A stretch of DNA of 40,857 nt from GCA-2862585 sp036340235 (GTDB taxonomy: Bacteria; Bacteroidota; Bacteroidia; Flavobacteriales; UBA7312): contig JAYYZE010000007.1 in assembly GCA_036340235.1 (NCBI GenBank), positions 1 through 40,857 of the forward strand, written 5' to 3'. The notes below the pieces were generated by a model. The model had not been told where the DNA came from and did not search any database. It saw only the letters and a program-made list of their open reading frames with translations. Positions 8,510 through 17,821 of the stretch are shown here, one piece after another. Each line of letters opens with the position of its first letter. The first letter of the stretch is position 1. The translations under genes and the position numbers were made by a program.

Positions 8510-9341
8510 ATGATATTTGGTTACTAGAAAGCGCACTTTGATAAAGTTCACTTTCTACGCTTTTTAAAAATTCTATTTTTCGTCTGTTTATAATTATGGA
8601 TATAATTTGATTTTGGACCATACTTAATGGTGAAACGTTTCCTTTGGATCTATATTTTTTGATGTACAAAAAATAATGAAAATTATGATCGGTTAATTCA
8701 ATAGACTTTCCCTCATAAAGTGTCGAATTAGAAAAAGAAAAATCATTTGGCAAACTTAATAAAACATCATTCAAATATTGCCAATTATCTTTTAAAAAGT
8801 AAGATTGTGCAAATTGGTAACAGTAGTCTTCCAAATTGAGCATACTCTCCTCATCGGTTTTGGTGAATAATGATCTCATTTTCCAAAGATATGGTACTTC
8901 TTTGTTCAGCTTTATAAAATTCACTGTAACAATGTCTTTGTCTAATATAAAGTTGGTTTTATTATTTTCATAGTACTGATTTATATCTGATTCATTAACC
9001 AAAGTATCTAACTTTTGATTTACTAATTCTTTTTGATAAGCGTGAATAATCAATGCGTTTTCGTAGCTAACAACTTGACTCCTTACCTCCTGTTGAGAAA
9101 GCGGAAGATTCAGCTTTGCTTTATTAAGTAATAGCTGTTCTTTAACCCATTTTTCTCGTATTGAATGAACCAACTCTATACTATCATTTTTCTGTAAGCC
9201 AGAAGGCACTAAATGTTGAATATCATTATAATAAAGTGTACTATTTTGAAACTTAGCAACGAATATATCAGAGTTAGAGTCAAAGTAAAGACAGGAATAT
9301 AGACTAATAACAAATATTAAAATTCCTACCCCTTTTTCCAT
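8496..9341 (-). CDS. SurA-like lipoprotein without a visible isomerase domain
   Basis: 281 residues. The N-terminus MEKGVGILIFVISLYSC ends in a lipobox (LYSC), so the mature protein is probably lipid-anchored. The next ~130 residues (NDSIELVHSIREKWVKEQLLLNKAK...) resemble the helical SurA/PpiC N-terminal chaperone domain. I cannot find the parvulin core in the remainder, although a KDIVTVNFIKLNKE strand may be a remnant. It lies between two parvulin genes (7 bp after the large PpiC and overlapping the next by 14 bp). A role in outer-membrane protein folding is inferred from this context. Confidence 0.7.
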   Translation of the reverse strand: MEKGVGILIFVISLYSCLYFDSNSDIFVAKFQNSTLYYNDIQHLVPSGLQKNDSIELVHSIREKWVKEQLLLNKAKLNLPLSQQEVRSQVVSYENALIIHAYQKELVNQKLDTLVNESDINQYYENNKTNFILDKDIVTVNFIKLNKEVPYLWKMRSLFTKTDEESMLNLEDYCYQFAQSYFLKDNWQYLNDVLLSLPNDFSFSNSTLYEGKSIELTDHNFHYFLYIKKYRSKGNVSPLSMVQNQIISIIINRRKIEFLKSVESELYQSALSSNQISYDQK

Positions 9342-9348
9342 AAAATGC

Positions 9349-11445
9349 TTAATCCTTTGTTATTGAGTAAAGGACTTTTTTGTTAATAGTTGCAGGGTAT
9401 TTTTTTTCCAATTCACTGGCCCACTTTTCTTCAAGATAGTTTTGGTAATTGGTGATAACTTCGCCTCTTGCTTCCTCGTATGACTTTAAGCCACCTGTTT
9501 TTACTTTTTGCACATCAGCGAAGAAAATACTTCCATCGAGGTTTTGTTCGTTTTCAGTTAGACCTTTATACCAATGACTATCTAAGGCTTCGCTGTCACC
9601 CTTGGAAAAAGTTTTATTACTAATCTTTAGTCGATTGGCGTCATAACGGTTCACCAAGTTTAAAATACGCTCGTCACTCAAGTAAAATTCCCCCTTACCA
9701 AATTCCATAAAATTAAATTCTTCTGCTGTAAGAATACTAGAGTTAAATCGGTTGTTTAGTAGTGATCTTACACGGTTGGAGATTGACTCATCAATTGAAG
9801 TATACACCTTGGCCTCGGCTCTTTCATCCCAAGAGTATTGTTCTTTTGTAAGGTTGTAGTAGTTCAGTAAACCGACAGTGTCGTTTACGGCGTTGGACCA
9901 TACTTTTTCGTCCATTAAGTTAAATAGCAGTATGCCATCATGGTATTCGTTCATTAAGGCTTTAAACTCAGGGTACTTATTTTCTAGTTGTGAATCTTCG
10001 TAATCTAAGCAAGTTTTGTTTACCCATTCTTTGTACTTTTTATGAACTTCTTGGCATGAGTTAGCAGAATCTGCCTTTATTTTATTTTTAGCTAGGTAAT
10101 CAGCAAAATCGTCTTGTGTGTATGAAATACCGTCTAATTTGAACATTGTCAAGCCATCTGTTTTGTAAAAAAGTCTATCCCATTCTTTGTAGTTGATGTC
10201 ACAAAATGGTTCAAGTAGAGATTTAGAACCTTCATAATCAAATTTAAGGTGATTTAATCTTGATATATAAAAATCATTGGATCGCTGCTTTTGACCTCTT
10301 GAGGTGTAATCGCTGAAATTGTATTCTTTTTTGATTCTTTTAATCAATGACTCTACACCTCTGTTTGAACGGGCATCTCTTTTTATGTTTCTTTTAATTT
10401 TAGCTTGGGAGTCTTCAAAACTTGGGATTCCTCTTTTATCAAGTAGTTTGATTATATGCCAGCCATACATTGTTTTGACAGGTTTAGAAACCTCACCAAT
10501 TGCTTCTAACTCAAAGGCGGCTTGTTCAAACTCCGTGACCATTTGTCCAGTGCCAAACCAAGGGAGCTCACCATTATTTTTGGCAGATCCCTTATCATCA
10601 GAAAACTTAGTCATTTCTTCAAAGGTTGTTTCACTTTCAAGAGATTCCAACAATTGTTGTAATTTTTCTTGATTAGCAGATAACTCTTTTGGTGTTGCAT
10701 CGTTGCGCTCTTCAATCATTATGTGAGCTACTTTTACCTCCCCTCTATTGGGACGTTTATCATTTACCTTAAGGATGTGGTAGCCAAATTGAGTTCTAAA
10801 CGGTTCTGATACTCTGCCAACTGGAGTATTGAACGCCATGGATTCAAAAAGATACACCATTCTAAATGCAGAAAAATAGCCAAGGTTTCCGTTGTTAGTT
10901 TTTGCAGAAGGGTCATTTGAATGAATTTTAGCTACTTCTGAAAAGTTTTGGCCGTTTACAATTGAAATTCTCAAATCGTTGATTTTATTATACGCAGCAA
11001 GAGTATCTTCAGGACTGGCGTTAGCATCTAAAGAAATTAAAATATGACTGGCATTGACTTCGTATTTCATACGTTCATAGGCCTCATTTATTAATTCATC
11101 TTCTGCAGACTGGTCTGTCAGATAGGGTCTGGCAAGTTGCTTTCTATAGCCAGCAAGCTCTGATTTGAAAGAAGTGGAAGTATCCATTTTATTTTCTTTA
11201 GCATAAAGCACCTTTCTTTTGAAGTCGACGAACAAGTCAGCGTAATCATCCAAGTATTTTTGATCTAGTTGTTGATTGGCATTATTTTTACGTAAAATTG
11301 TTTCAAATTCTTGAAGAGTTACTTGTTCGTTTCCAACTGTCATAACGACTTTCTCATCGGATTGATCGTTTAAAATGGTGTTGTTAGAAGCCATGCTTAC
11401 GTTTGTAACGACAATCAGGCTAAGTAAAGTCAAAATTCTATTCAT
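9349..11445 (-). CDS. PpiC-type peptidyl-prolyl isomerase with two parvulin domains
   Basis: 698 residues with signal peptide MNRILTLLSLIVVTNVSMAS. A SurA-like helical region is followed by two consecutive parvulin domains. The first runs about 130-235 (NASHILISLD ... NDPSAKTNNGNLGYFSAFRMV ... FGYHILKVNDKR). The second runs about 237-340 (VKVAHIMIEE ... SDDKGSAKNNGELPWFGTGQMV ... YGWHIIKLLDKR). The C-terminal ~350 residues are unassigned. It is probably a periplasmic isomerase and holdase for outer-membrane and T9SS proteins. It begins 23 bp after guaB ends and heads a three-gene chaperone set. Confidence 0.93.
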   Translation of the reverse strand: MNRILTLLSLIVVTNVSMASNNTILNDQSDEKVVMTVGNEQVTLQEFETILRKNNANQQLDQKYLDDYADLFVDFKRKVLYAKENKMDTSTSFKSELAGYRKQLARPYLTDQSAEDELINEAYERMKYEVNASHILISLDANASPEDTLAAYNKINDLRISIVNGQNFSEVAKIHSNDPSAKTNNGNLGYFSAFRMVYLFESMAFNTPVGRVSEPFRTQFGYHILKVNDKRPNRGEVKVAHIMIEERNDATPKELSANQEKLQQLLESLESETTFEEMTKFSDDKGSAKNNGELPWFGTGQMVTEFEQAAFELEAIGEVSKPVKTMYGWHIIKLLDKRGIPSFEDSQAKIKRNIKRDARSNRGVESLIKRIKKEYNFSDYTSRGQKQRSNDFYISRLNHLKFDYEGSKSLLEPFCDINYKEWDRLFYKTDGLTMFKLDGISYTQDDFADYLAKNKIKADSANSCQEVHKKYKEWVNKTCLDYEDSQLENKYPEFKALMNEYHDGILLFNLMDEKVWSNAVNDTVGLLNYYNLTKEQYSWDERAEAKVYTSIDESISNRVRSLLNNRFNSSILTAEEFNFMEFGKGEFYLSDERILNLVNRYDANRLKISNKTFSKGDSEALDSHWYKGLTENEQNLDGSIFFADVQKVKTGGLKSYEEARGEVITNYQNYLEEKWASELEKKYPATINKKVLYSITKD

Positions 11446-11468
11446 TTTTCAAAGTATTAAGTTAATAA

Positions 11469-12932
11469 TTATCTACTATAGTTTGGTGCTTCTTTTGTTA
11501 TACTCACATTGTGAGGATGACTCTCAATCATACCAGCCGAAGTTATTCTTGTGAATTTCGCATCGGCTAATTTAGAAATTTTATCGGCTCCACAATAGCC
11601 CATCCCAGCTTTCAACCCACCAATGAGTTGATGAACTACCTCATTAAGACGGCCTTTAAAGGCCACACGACCCACAATACCTTCAGGAACAAGCTTTTTA
11701 GCATTTTCTTGCTCGGACTGAAAATAGCGATCTTTCGAACCCGCCTTCATAGCTTCTACTGAACCCATTCCTCTATAAGTTTTAAATTTTCGACCTTCAA
11801 AAATAACAGTTTCCCCAGGGGCTTCTTCTACTCCAGCAAAAATTGAGCCAAGCATTACAGAATGAGCACCAGCTATTAGAGCCTTTACAATATCGCCCGA
11901 ATATCGTACACCACCATCTGCTATAAGCGGTATTCCACTTCCTTTTAATGCATTGGAAACATCCATTATGGCAGATAACTGTGGCACTCCCACTCCTGCA
12001 ATTATTCTTGTAGTGCATATAGATCCAGGTCCGATACCAATTTTAACACCATCAACACCTACTTTTGCAAGGGCTAGAGCTGCTGCACCGGTTGCTATGT
12101 TACCTGCTATTATATCTATGTCATATTCTGATTTTAACAATTTGACAGCATCAATTACACCTTTGCTGTGGCCATGTGCCGTATCAACAATTACAGCATC
12201 AACGCCAGCACCAACCAATGCTGTGACACGCTCGCAAACATCCTTGGTAACGCCAACAGCTGCTGCAACGCGCAATCGACCGTACATATCTTTACATGAG
12301 TTAGGCTGTGTTTTATTCTTCATTATGTCCTTGTAGGTAATCAAACCTACTAGGTTGTCATTTTCGTCAACTACTGGCAATTTTTCTATTTTATTGCTTT
12401 GAAGAATGTCCTGCGCATTTTCTAAATCAGTAAGCTGGGTAGTGACTAATTTTTCTTTGGCAGTCATTACTTCAGAAATCATTTTGTCGTAATTCTTTTC
12501 AAATCGCAAATCTCTGTTTGTTACAATGCCAACTAATTCTTCATTAGCTTCTACAACAGGGATACCACCAATTTTGTTGTCTTTCATAATTTGCAAAGCA
12601 TTTCCTACCGTAGAGTCAATTGGCAATGTAATAGGATCTATTATCATGCCGCTTTCTGAGCGCTTTACTTTTCTCACCTCAGCAGCTTGCTTTTGAATGG
12701 ACATATTCTTGTGAAGAACGCCAATACCTCCCTCTTGAGCTATGGCAATAGCCATTTTGGCCTCAGTTACAGTATCCATAGCGGCCGAAACAATAGGGAT
12801 ATTGAGTTTGATATTTTTGGAAAAGGAAGTGGACACATTTACCTGATGGGGTAACACTTCCGAATAATCGGGAACTAATAGTACGTCGTCATAAGTTAGT
12901 CCTTCACCTATTATTTTTTGTGTATGATTCAT
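11469..12932 (-). CDS. guaB: IMP dehydrogenase
   Basis: It oxidises IMP to XMP with NAD+, the committed step of GTP synthesis. The 487-residue protein has the TIM barrel interrupted by two CBS domains (about 95-205). The catalytic loop GPGSICTTRI has Cys306, phosphate-binding residues lie in IADGGVRYSGD, and the flap motif is KTYRGMGSVEAM. Length and motifs match bacterial GuaB. It lies 60 bp after a T9SS cargo gene and 23 bp before the ppiC gene. A promoter-like box just upstream suggests some independent transcription. Confidence 0.98.
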   Translation of the reverse strand: MNHTQKIIGEGLTYDDVLLVPDYSEVLPHQVNVSTSFSKNIKLNIPIVSAAMDTVTEAKMAIAIAQEGGIGVLHKNMSIQKQAAEVRKVKRSESGMIIDPITLPIDSTVGNALQIMKDNKIGGIPVVEANEELVGIVTNRDLRFEKNYDKMISEVMTAKEKLVTTQLTDLENAQDILQSNKIEKLPVVDENDNLVGLITYKDIMKNKTQPNSCKDMYGRLRVAAAVGVTKDVCERVTALVGAGVDAVIVDTAHGHSKGVIDAVKLLKSEYDIDIIAGNIATGAAALALAKVGVDGVKIGIGPGSICTTRIIAGVGVPQLSAIMDVSNALKGSGIPLIADGGVRYSGDIVKALIAGAHSVMLGSIFAGVEEAPGETVIFEGRKFKTYRGMGSVEAMKAGSKDRYFQSEQENAKKLVPEGIVGRVAFKGRLNEVVHQLIGGLKAGMGYCGADKISKLADAKFTRITSAGMIESHPHNVSITKEAPNYSR

Positions 12933-12949
12933 ATTTAAGTTAGAAGTGG

Positions 12950-12957
12950 CAAAAGTA
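12950..12957 (-). promoter_or_regulatory. Possible -7 box upstream of guaB
   Basis: On the minus strand the site reads TACTTTTG, matching TAnnTTTG, 17 bases before the guaB ATG. No TTTG is seen at the usual 19-base distance upstream, so support is partial. Confidence 0.4.
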
Positions 12958-12992
12958 GTAAATTATCGCTAATCATGAGTAGTTTATAATGC

Positions 12993-14498
12993 CTATCTTA
13001 TTAGTGTTAAACTTCCTGTTTGACGCTCAATTTGATTATCCGAATAATTGATAATTACATCATAAAAATAAATTCCTTCAGTAACCGGCGCATTGTTGAT
13101 TTTACCATCCCAACCACCATCTAAAGAATTAGTTGAGTAGATCGCTTGCCCCCATCTGTTGAGTATGTTAAGACTAAAAGACGTAACAGAACTTGTTTTG
13201 TAAACGAAAACTTCCCATAAGTCATTCTTACCATCTCCGTTAGGGGAAAAAGAATTAGGAATAAAAAACTTAGGTACTTTTGATATACAAACCTCATTAG
13301 AAATTACGTAATCTTTCAAGTTAATGACATTGGTATTTTGTTCTTTGGCTACAAGATACAAGCAAACCTGGCCATAATCATTGGCTACAGAAACCTCTTC
13401 AGCAGCATTAGGCAAAACATCTCTCAAGAATTGCTCTTCTCCATTGACACTTTTCCATAATTCAAGACGAGACGGCTGCAAGAAAAAATCATATTGTCCA
13501 CATAGCACAGACATCTTTGATGAATTTGTTTCAATAGCTTTTAATTGTAAATTTCGAGCTTCTGAAGTGTCCAAACTGTTTTCAAATTTTGGTAAAATGT
13601 AATCTTTTCCACATTTATCCACAGGTCTTGCTGTGTAATAATATTCATTTCTTTGTGGTAAAACTAGAAAATCATTAAACACAAATTCATTATCTTGATT
13701 AGCAATTGCTTTTCCCACATAAAACTGAAATCCATTTGGCACATATGATCGGTAAATTTTTATTAACTCAATGTCTGAAGAATTAGTGATGGCACTCACT
13801 TCAATGTTATTTTCACCAACTACACTAACTCTGTTAATGTAACAAAAGGTCGGTAACTCCACATCAGTCGTAAACATTCTTTTAAGATTGGATTTAGCCT
13901 TATAGGAAGATGTGCTTAGTGCTTCTACCCAGAACACGTACTGGCTTGAATAGTCTATGGGGTAGTTAAAACTGGTATCTGCTAGAGATAAAGACACAGA
14001 GTCAGTAGAAATAACTAAGCCACTTACCACCTCTTTTTTTTGAATTTTTAATTGGTAGCTTGTTATTCCTACCATATTTTCATATTTGTTCCAAGAAAGA
14101 AATACGGAAGTATCGCAGTCCGAATGGTCATAATCAACTAGTATTGTTGAATGGGACTCGCTTCTCACACTGTTATTACCCAAAGCATCAAAGGCAACCA
14201 CACTGTAAGTTTCAATTTTCGTTTGCGGGTTGGCATTGCTTGTGGTGTAAGATGTATTCAAAATCCCTTGAACAGTGTCCAATGGTATCCACAAACCTGA
14301 GATATCTTGAAAATATATGATATATCCAACCACTTGATTGACGCTATTTATCCAGTTTATTTCTACTTGTTGGCTACTTTGATTGACGCTAATATGTGTG
14401 ATAAGTGGTGGATCAGGGTCTTGAGCATTCACTTCATTTATAAACACGATAAAAACAAACAAAAAAAGATGATAAAATATGTGATTTGAATTCAGCAT
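12993..14498 (-). CDS. T9SS type B cargo protein (gliding-motility-associated C-terminal domain)
   Basis: 501 residues with an N-terminal signal peptide ending near INEVNAQ. The body contains fibronectin type III-like segments (for example SVNQSSQQVEINWINSVNQ and CDTSVFLSWNKYENMVGI). The last ~90 residues are a CHU_C domain: FIPNSFSPNGDGKNDLW, FSLNILNRWGQAIY, GGWDGKINNAPVTEGIYFY and a terminal TGSLTLIR. This domain directs proteins through the type IX system to the cell surface. No enzymatic motif is visible, so an adhesin or structural role is only a guess. It lies 10 bp after the flavoprotein gene. Confidence 0.88.
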   Translation of the reverse strand: MLNSNHIFYHLFLFVFIVFINEVNAQDPDPPLITHISVNQSSQQVEINWINSVNQVVGYIIYFQDISGLWIPLDTVQGILNTSYTTSNANPQTKIETYSVVAFDALGNNSVRSESHSTILVDYDHSDCDTSVFLSWNKYENMVGITSYQLKIQKKEVVSGLVISTDSVSLSLADTSFNYPIDYSSQYVFWVEALSTSSYKAKSNLKRMFTTDVELPTFCYINRVSVVGENNIEVSAITNSSDIELIKIYRSYVPNGFQFYVGKAIANQDNEFVFNDFLVLPQRNEYYYTARPVDKCGKDYILPKFENSLDTSEARNLQLKAIETNSSKMSVLCGQYDFFLQPSRLELWKSVNGEEQFLRDVLPNAAEEVSVANDYGQVCLYLVAKEQNTNVINLKDYVISNEVCISKVPKFFIPNSFSPNGDGKNDLWEVFVYKTSSVTSFSLNILNRWGQAIYSTNSLDGGWDGKINNAPVTEGIYFYDVIINYSDNQIERQTGSLTLIR

Positions 14499-14508
14499 CG
14501 TTTACCCA

Positions 14509-15456
14509 CTATAACTTAAATTGTGACAATTTATTTTTTGCTTCTTCAAATTCTAGAATAATTTCGTTAATCACCTGGGCTGCAGGTTTGATGATGTCAA
14601 TAGTTGCCGACACCTGACCAACCTCAAGTTCACCATCATCAACATCTCCCAAAAACATGCCTTTTTTAGCACGTCCTTTACCTAATAAGTCGATCAAATC
14701 TTGCTTGTCAGCTCCTTTTTCATAGGCCTCTATTATCTGTTGAAAAAAATGATTCTTCAGCAATCGAACTGGGGTAATTTCTTTGAGCATCAATTGAGTA
14801 TCTCCATCTTTTGATTTTAAAATAAATTCCTTGAAGTTTTGATGTGCTGAAGATTCTGGCGTGGCAATAAATCGACTTCCAATTTGTACGCCATCGGCGC
14901 CCAATGCCATTGCAGCCAACATAGTTCTGCCGGAACCAATACCGCCAGCAGCAATTAATGGAACATCGACCACTTTTCTAATGTGTGGCACAAGACACAT
15001 GGTAGTAGTTTCTTCGATACCATTGTGGCCCCCAGCTTCGAAGCCTTCAGCAACGATAGCATCTACACCTGCAGCAACTGCTTTTTTTGCAAATTTCTCG
15101 TTACTAACAACATGAACAACAGTAATTCCTCTGTCTTTCAGGTAGCCTGTCCATTTATCAGGATTTCCTGCAGAAGTAAAAACAATATTGACGTCTTCTT
15201 GAATTATAATATCTATGTGATCATCAATTTGTGGGTATAAAAGCGGTAAATTGACCGCGAATGGGTGTTTAGTATTTGATTTACACTTCTGTAAGTGTTC
15301 TCTTAGAATATCGGGATACATAGAACCCGAGCCAATAATTCCGAGGCCACCGGCGTTGCTGACAGCCGATGCTAATTCCCAACCGCTACACCAAATCATA
15401 CCGGCCTGAATGATGGGGTATTTTATGTTAAATAATTGAGTGATTTTATTGTCCAT
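14509..15456 (-). CDS. Nitronate monooxygenase/FabK-like FMN flavoprotein
   Basis: 315 residues with the NMO/2-nitropropane dioxygenase TIM barrel. Signatures are KYPIIQAGMIWCSGWELASAVSNAGGLGIIG at the N-terminus, VAEGFEAGGHNG in the middle and the FMN-phosphate loop AAGGIGSGRTMLAAMALGADGVQIGSRF. The family includes nitronate monooxygenases and FabK enoyl-ACP reductases, which sequence alone does not separate well. Without fatty-acid genes nearby I cannot choose between them. It is the first gene of the long minus-strand run and is divergent from glyA, with 53 bp between the starts. Confidence 0.88.
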   Translation of the reverse strand: MDNKITQLFNIKYPIIQAGMIWCSGWELASAVSNAGGLGIIGSGSMYPDILREHLQKCKSNTKHPFAVNLPLLYPQIDDHIDIIIQEDVNIVFTSAGNPDKWTGYLKDRGITVVHVVSNEKFAKKAVAAGVDAIVAEGFEAGGHNGIEETTTMCLVPHIRKVVDVPLIAAGGIGSGRTMLAAMALGADGVQIGSRFIATPESSAHQNFKEFILKSKDGDTQLMLKEITPVRLLKNHFFQQIIEAYEKGADKQDLIDLLGKGRAKKGMFLGDVDDGELEVGQVSATIDIIKPAAQVINEIILEFEEAKNKLSQFKL

Positions 15457-15460
15457 TGAC

Positions 15461-15468
15461 TATCTTTG
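15461..15468 (+). promoter_or_regulatory. Possible -7 box upstream of glyA
   Basis: TATCTTTG matches TAnnTTTG and lies 41 bases before the glyA ATG in the short divergent region. A TTG near 15436-15438 is the nearest upstream element but is spaced slightly too far. Confidence 0.45.
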
Positions 15469-15509
15469 TTCTTTCATTAAGACCCAACGAAATTAGATAA
15501 TTTTTACCA

Positions 15510-16784
15510 ATGAACAGAGATACAGAGATTTTTAGTTTGATTGAAGAAGAAAAAAACCGTCAGACTCACGGAATTGAACTGATAGCTTCCGAAAATTTTG
15601 TCAGCCAACAAGTAATGGATGCCATGGGATCCGAATTAACAAATAAGTATGCCGAAGGCTTTCCAAAAAAGCGATACTACGGTGGTTGCCAAGTAGTTGA
15701 CAAAGTAGAACAACTTGCCATCGATAGGGTCAAAGAATTATTTGGTGTTGAATATGCCAATGTACAACCTCACTCGGGATCGCAAGCCAATGCAGCTGTT
15801 TTTTTAGCAGTTCTCAAACCGGGTGATAAAATCTTAGGATTCAATTTAGCTCACGGAGGCCATTTAACACATGGCTCACCCGTCAACTTTTCTGGTAAAA
15901 TCTATGAACCCATCTTTTACTCCGTAAAAGAAGAAGATGGGCTTATTGACTATGACGCGGCAGAAAAAACAGCCTTGGAAGAAAAACCCCAACTAATAAT
16001 ATGTGGGGCTTCGGCCTATTCTAGAGATATTGACTACAAACGATTTAGAGCGATTGCCGATAAAGTAGGCGCACTGCTTTTAGCTGATATATCCCATCCA
16101 TCAGGATTGATAGCCGCAAAACATTTGAACGACCCAGCCCCACACTGTCACATACTTACTACTACCACACACAAGACGCTGAGAGGGCCACGCGGTGGTC
16201 TTATTATGATGGGTAAAGACTTTGATAATCCGTGGAGCTTAAAAACTCCCAAAGGCGTTGTTAAAAAAATGTCTAACATATTAGATTCGGCTGTCTTTCC
16301 AGGAACACAAGGAGGCCCACTAGAACATGTAATTGCTGCAAAAGCTGTGGCTTTTGGCGAAGCCCTAAAACCCGAATTCCAAGAATACACCCATCAAGTT
16401 ATCAAAAATGCAAAAGTCATGGCTCAATGCTTTATAGACAAAGGCTACAAAGTCATTTCTGGAGGTACCGAAAATCACTGTATGTTGTTAGACCTACGTT
16501 CCAAAGGAATTACAGGCAGAGATGCTGAAAACACTCTTGTCAAAGCCGACATTACGGTAAACAAAAACATGGTACCTTTCGACGATAAATCACCATTCGT
16601 CACGTCTGGAATGCGAGTAGGCACACCAGCCATCACCACTCGAGGCATAAAAGAAGATACCATTCCTCAAATTGTTGACCTAATAGATGACGTTCTAACT
16701 AACATTGACAATGATGTTGTTATTGAAAATGTTCGTAAAAAAGTCAATAATTTGATGGGGCAATTTCCCCTATTTGACTATTAA
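15510..16784 (+). CDS. glyA: Serine hydroxymethyltransferase
   Basis: It interconverts serine and glycine with tetrahydrofolate and feeds one-carbon metabolism. 424 residues, normal length. Motifs are ELIASENFVS near the N-terminus, NKYAEGFPKKRYYGG, the PLP-related LLADISHPSGL and the PLP lysine K222 in TTTTHKTLRGPRGG. The fold-type I C-terminal domain has VTSGMRVGTPAITTRG. It is followed 52 bp later by a methyltransferase gene on the same strand. Confidence 0.98.
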   Translation: MNRDTEIFSLIEEEKNRQTHGIELIASENFVSQQVMDAMGSELTNKYAEGFPKKRYYGGCQVVDKVEQLAIDRVKELFGVEYANVQPHSGSQANAAVFLAVLKPGDKILGFNLAHGGHLTHGSPVNFSGKIYEPIFYSVKEEDGLIDYDAAEKTALEEKPQLIICGASAYSRDIDYKRFRAIADKVGALLLADISHPSGLIAAKHLNDPAPHCHILTTTTHKTLRGPRGGLIMMGKDFDNPWSLKTPKGVVKKMSNILDSAVFPGTQGGPLEHVIAAKAVAFGEALKPEFQEYTHQVIKNAKVMAQCFIDKGYKVISGGTENHCMLLDLRSKGITGRDAENTLVKADITVNKNMVPFDDKSPFVTSGMRVGTPAITTRGIKEDTIPQIVDLIDDVLTNIDNDVVIENVRKKVNNLMGQFPLFDY

Positions 16785-16836
16785 ATTAATATTGAAGCTG
16801 ATGGTTGACATAAATGAAATGATTTAACTTTACAAA

Positions 16837-17625
16837 ATGCAAAATTTTAATTCTCACATTCAAAAAAATTTAGTTTCGTGGGAAGCTAGAACACCCATTC
16901 ATCTGCGTTCTAAGTTTTACGACAACGAACTTTTCTTAAAAGAGCAGAACTCTCTCAAGGCTATCGAACTGCACGCCCTTGGTGAGGTCAACAATCAGTA
17001 CTTACTTCATCTACAGTGTCATTTTGGACAAGACACTTTATCGTGGGCAAAAAAAGGGGCAAAAGTGACGGGCGTCGATTTCTCACCGTCTGCTATAGCT
17101 GCCGCCAATGAATTAGCTCAAAAAACTCAATTGACTGCTCAGTTTATTGAATCCAACGTTTTGGAACTTGACCTAAATCAAGAGTACGATGTTATCTATT
17201 CTTCTTATGGCGCATTGGGTTGGTTACCCGATTTGCAACAATGGGGAAAAGTCGTTTCAAAGCACTTAAAAAAAGGAGGTACTTTTTTGTTAGTCGAGTT
17301 TCATCCTCTTATTGATTTATTGGATATTGAAACACAATACGGCTACTTTTTCGACAAACACACTAAAATAGAGAAACAGCAAGGAAGCTATACTGATGGA
17401 GGCAAAGAAGTAAAAACCGAATACTACTGGTGGAGCCATTCTCTCACTGAAATATTCAAAGGGTTGGAATCTAATGGGTTAAAACTCAAGTCCTTTGAAG
17501 AGTTTGATTACAGTCCATACAAACTAGATGGAATGGTAGAGCGCGAACCAAATCAATATGTTTTAGAGAAAAGAGCCAAGCAGTCACTACCATACGTTTA
17601 TGCTCTAAAGGCCACCAAAAAATAA
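16837..17625 (+). CDS. Class I SAM-dependent methyltransferase
   Basis: 262 residues. Motif I is diverged: YLLHLQCHFGQDTLSWAKKGAKVTGVDFSPSAI, with LQCHFGQ replacing the usual glycine-rich loop, a form seen in a Bacteroidota-rich subset of Methyltransf_11/25-type proteins. The acidic end of beta-2 is GVDFS, and motif post-II is YDVIYSSYGALGWL. Substrate is unknown. It lies 52 bp after glyA, so coupling to the one-carbon/SAM supply is possible but unproven. Confidence 0.82.
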   Translation: MQNFNSHIQKNLVSWEARTPIHLRSKFYDNELFLKEQNSLKAIELHALGEVNNQYLLHLQCHFGQDTLSWAKKGAKVTGVDFSPSAIAAANELAQKTQLTAQFIESNVLELDLNQEYDVIYSSYGALGWLPDLQQWGKVVSKHLKKGGTFLLVEFHPLIDLLDIETQYGYFFDKHTKIEKQQGSYTDGGKEVKTEYYWWSHSLTEIFKGLESNGLKLKSFEEFDYSPYKLDGMVEREPNQYVLEKRAKQSLPYVYALKATKK

Positions 17626-17689
17626 AAAGCGATCTTTGTAAGGGTACCTTCGCTTCAATTACAAGTGACCCAAATTAAAAATCGCTTTT
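17625..17689. terminator. Inverted-repeat region between methyltransferase gene and tRNA-Met
   Basis: AAAAGCGAT (17625-17633) pairs with ATCGCTTTT (17681-17689) around a 47-base interior. Inside, TTGTAA (17636-17641) can pair with TTACAA (17659-17664). It could terminate the methyltransferase transcript from the plus side and the tRNA from the minus side. The long loop weakens the case for a simple intrinsic terminator. Confidence 0.45.
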
Positions 17690-17690
17690 G

Positions 17691-17764
17691 TAGCGTGGGG
17701 GAGATTTGAACTCCCGACCTCTGGGTTATGAATCCAACGCTCTAACCAACTGAGCTACCACGCC
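17691..17764 (-). tRNA. tRNA-Met (anticodon CAT)
   Basis: The 74-nt cloverleaf reads on the minus strand. The acceptor GGCGTGG pairs with CCACGCT (one G-U), the D-arm is AGCTCAGTTGGTTAGAGC, the anticodon loop is TTCATAA with CAT at 17730-17728, and the T-arm GGGAG/CTCCC encloses TTCAAAT. The top anticodon-stem pair next to the loop is A-C. CCA is not encoded. The D-arm and G-U acceptor end do not look like initiator tRNA. An elongator Met is most likely; the lysidine-modified Ile-CAT type cannot be excluded by eye. Confidence 0.93.
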
Positions 17765-17821
17765 GTTTATTGGACGGCAAATATACTATTTTTGATGAAT
17801 AAAAAATGGATTGACTTGATT

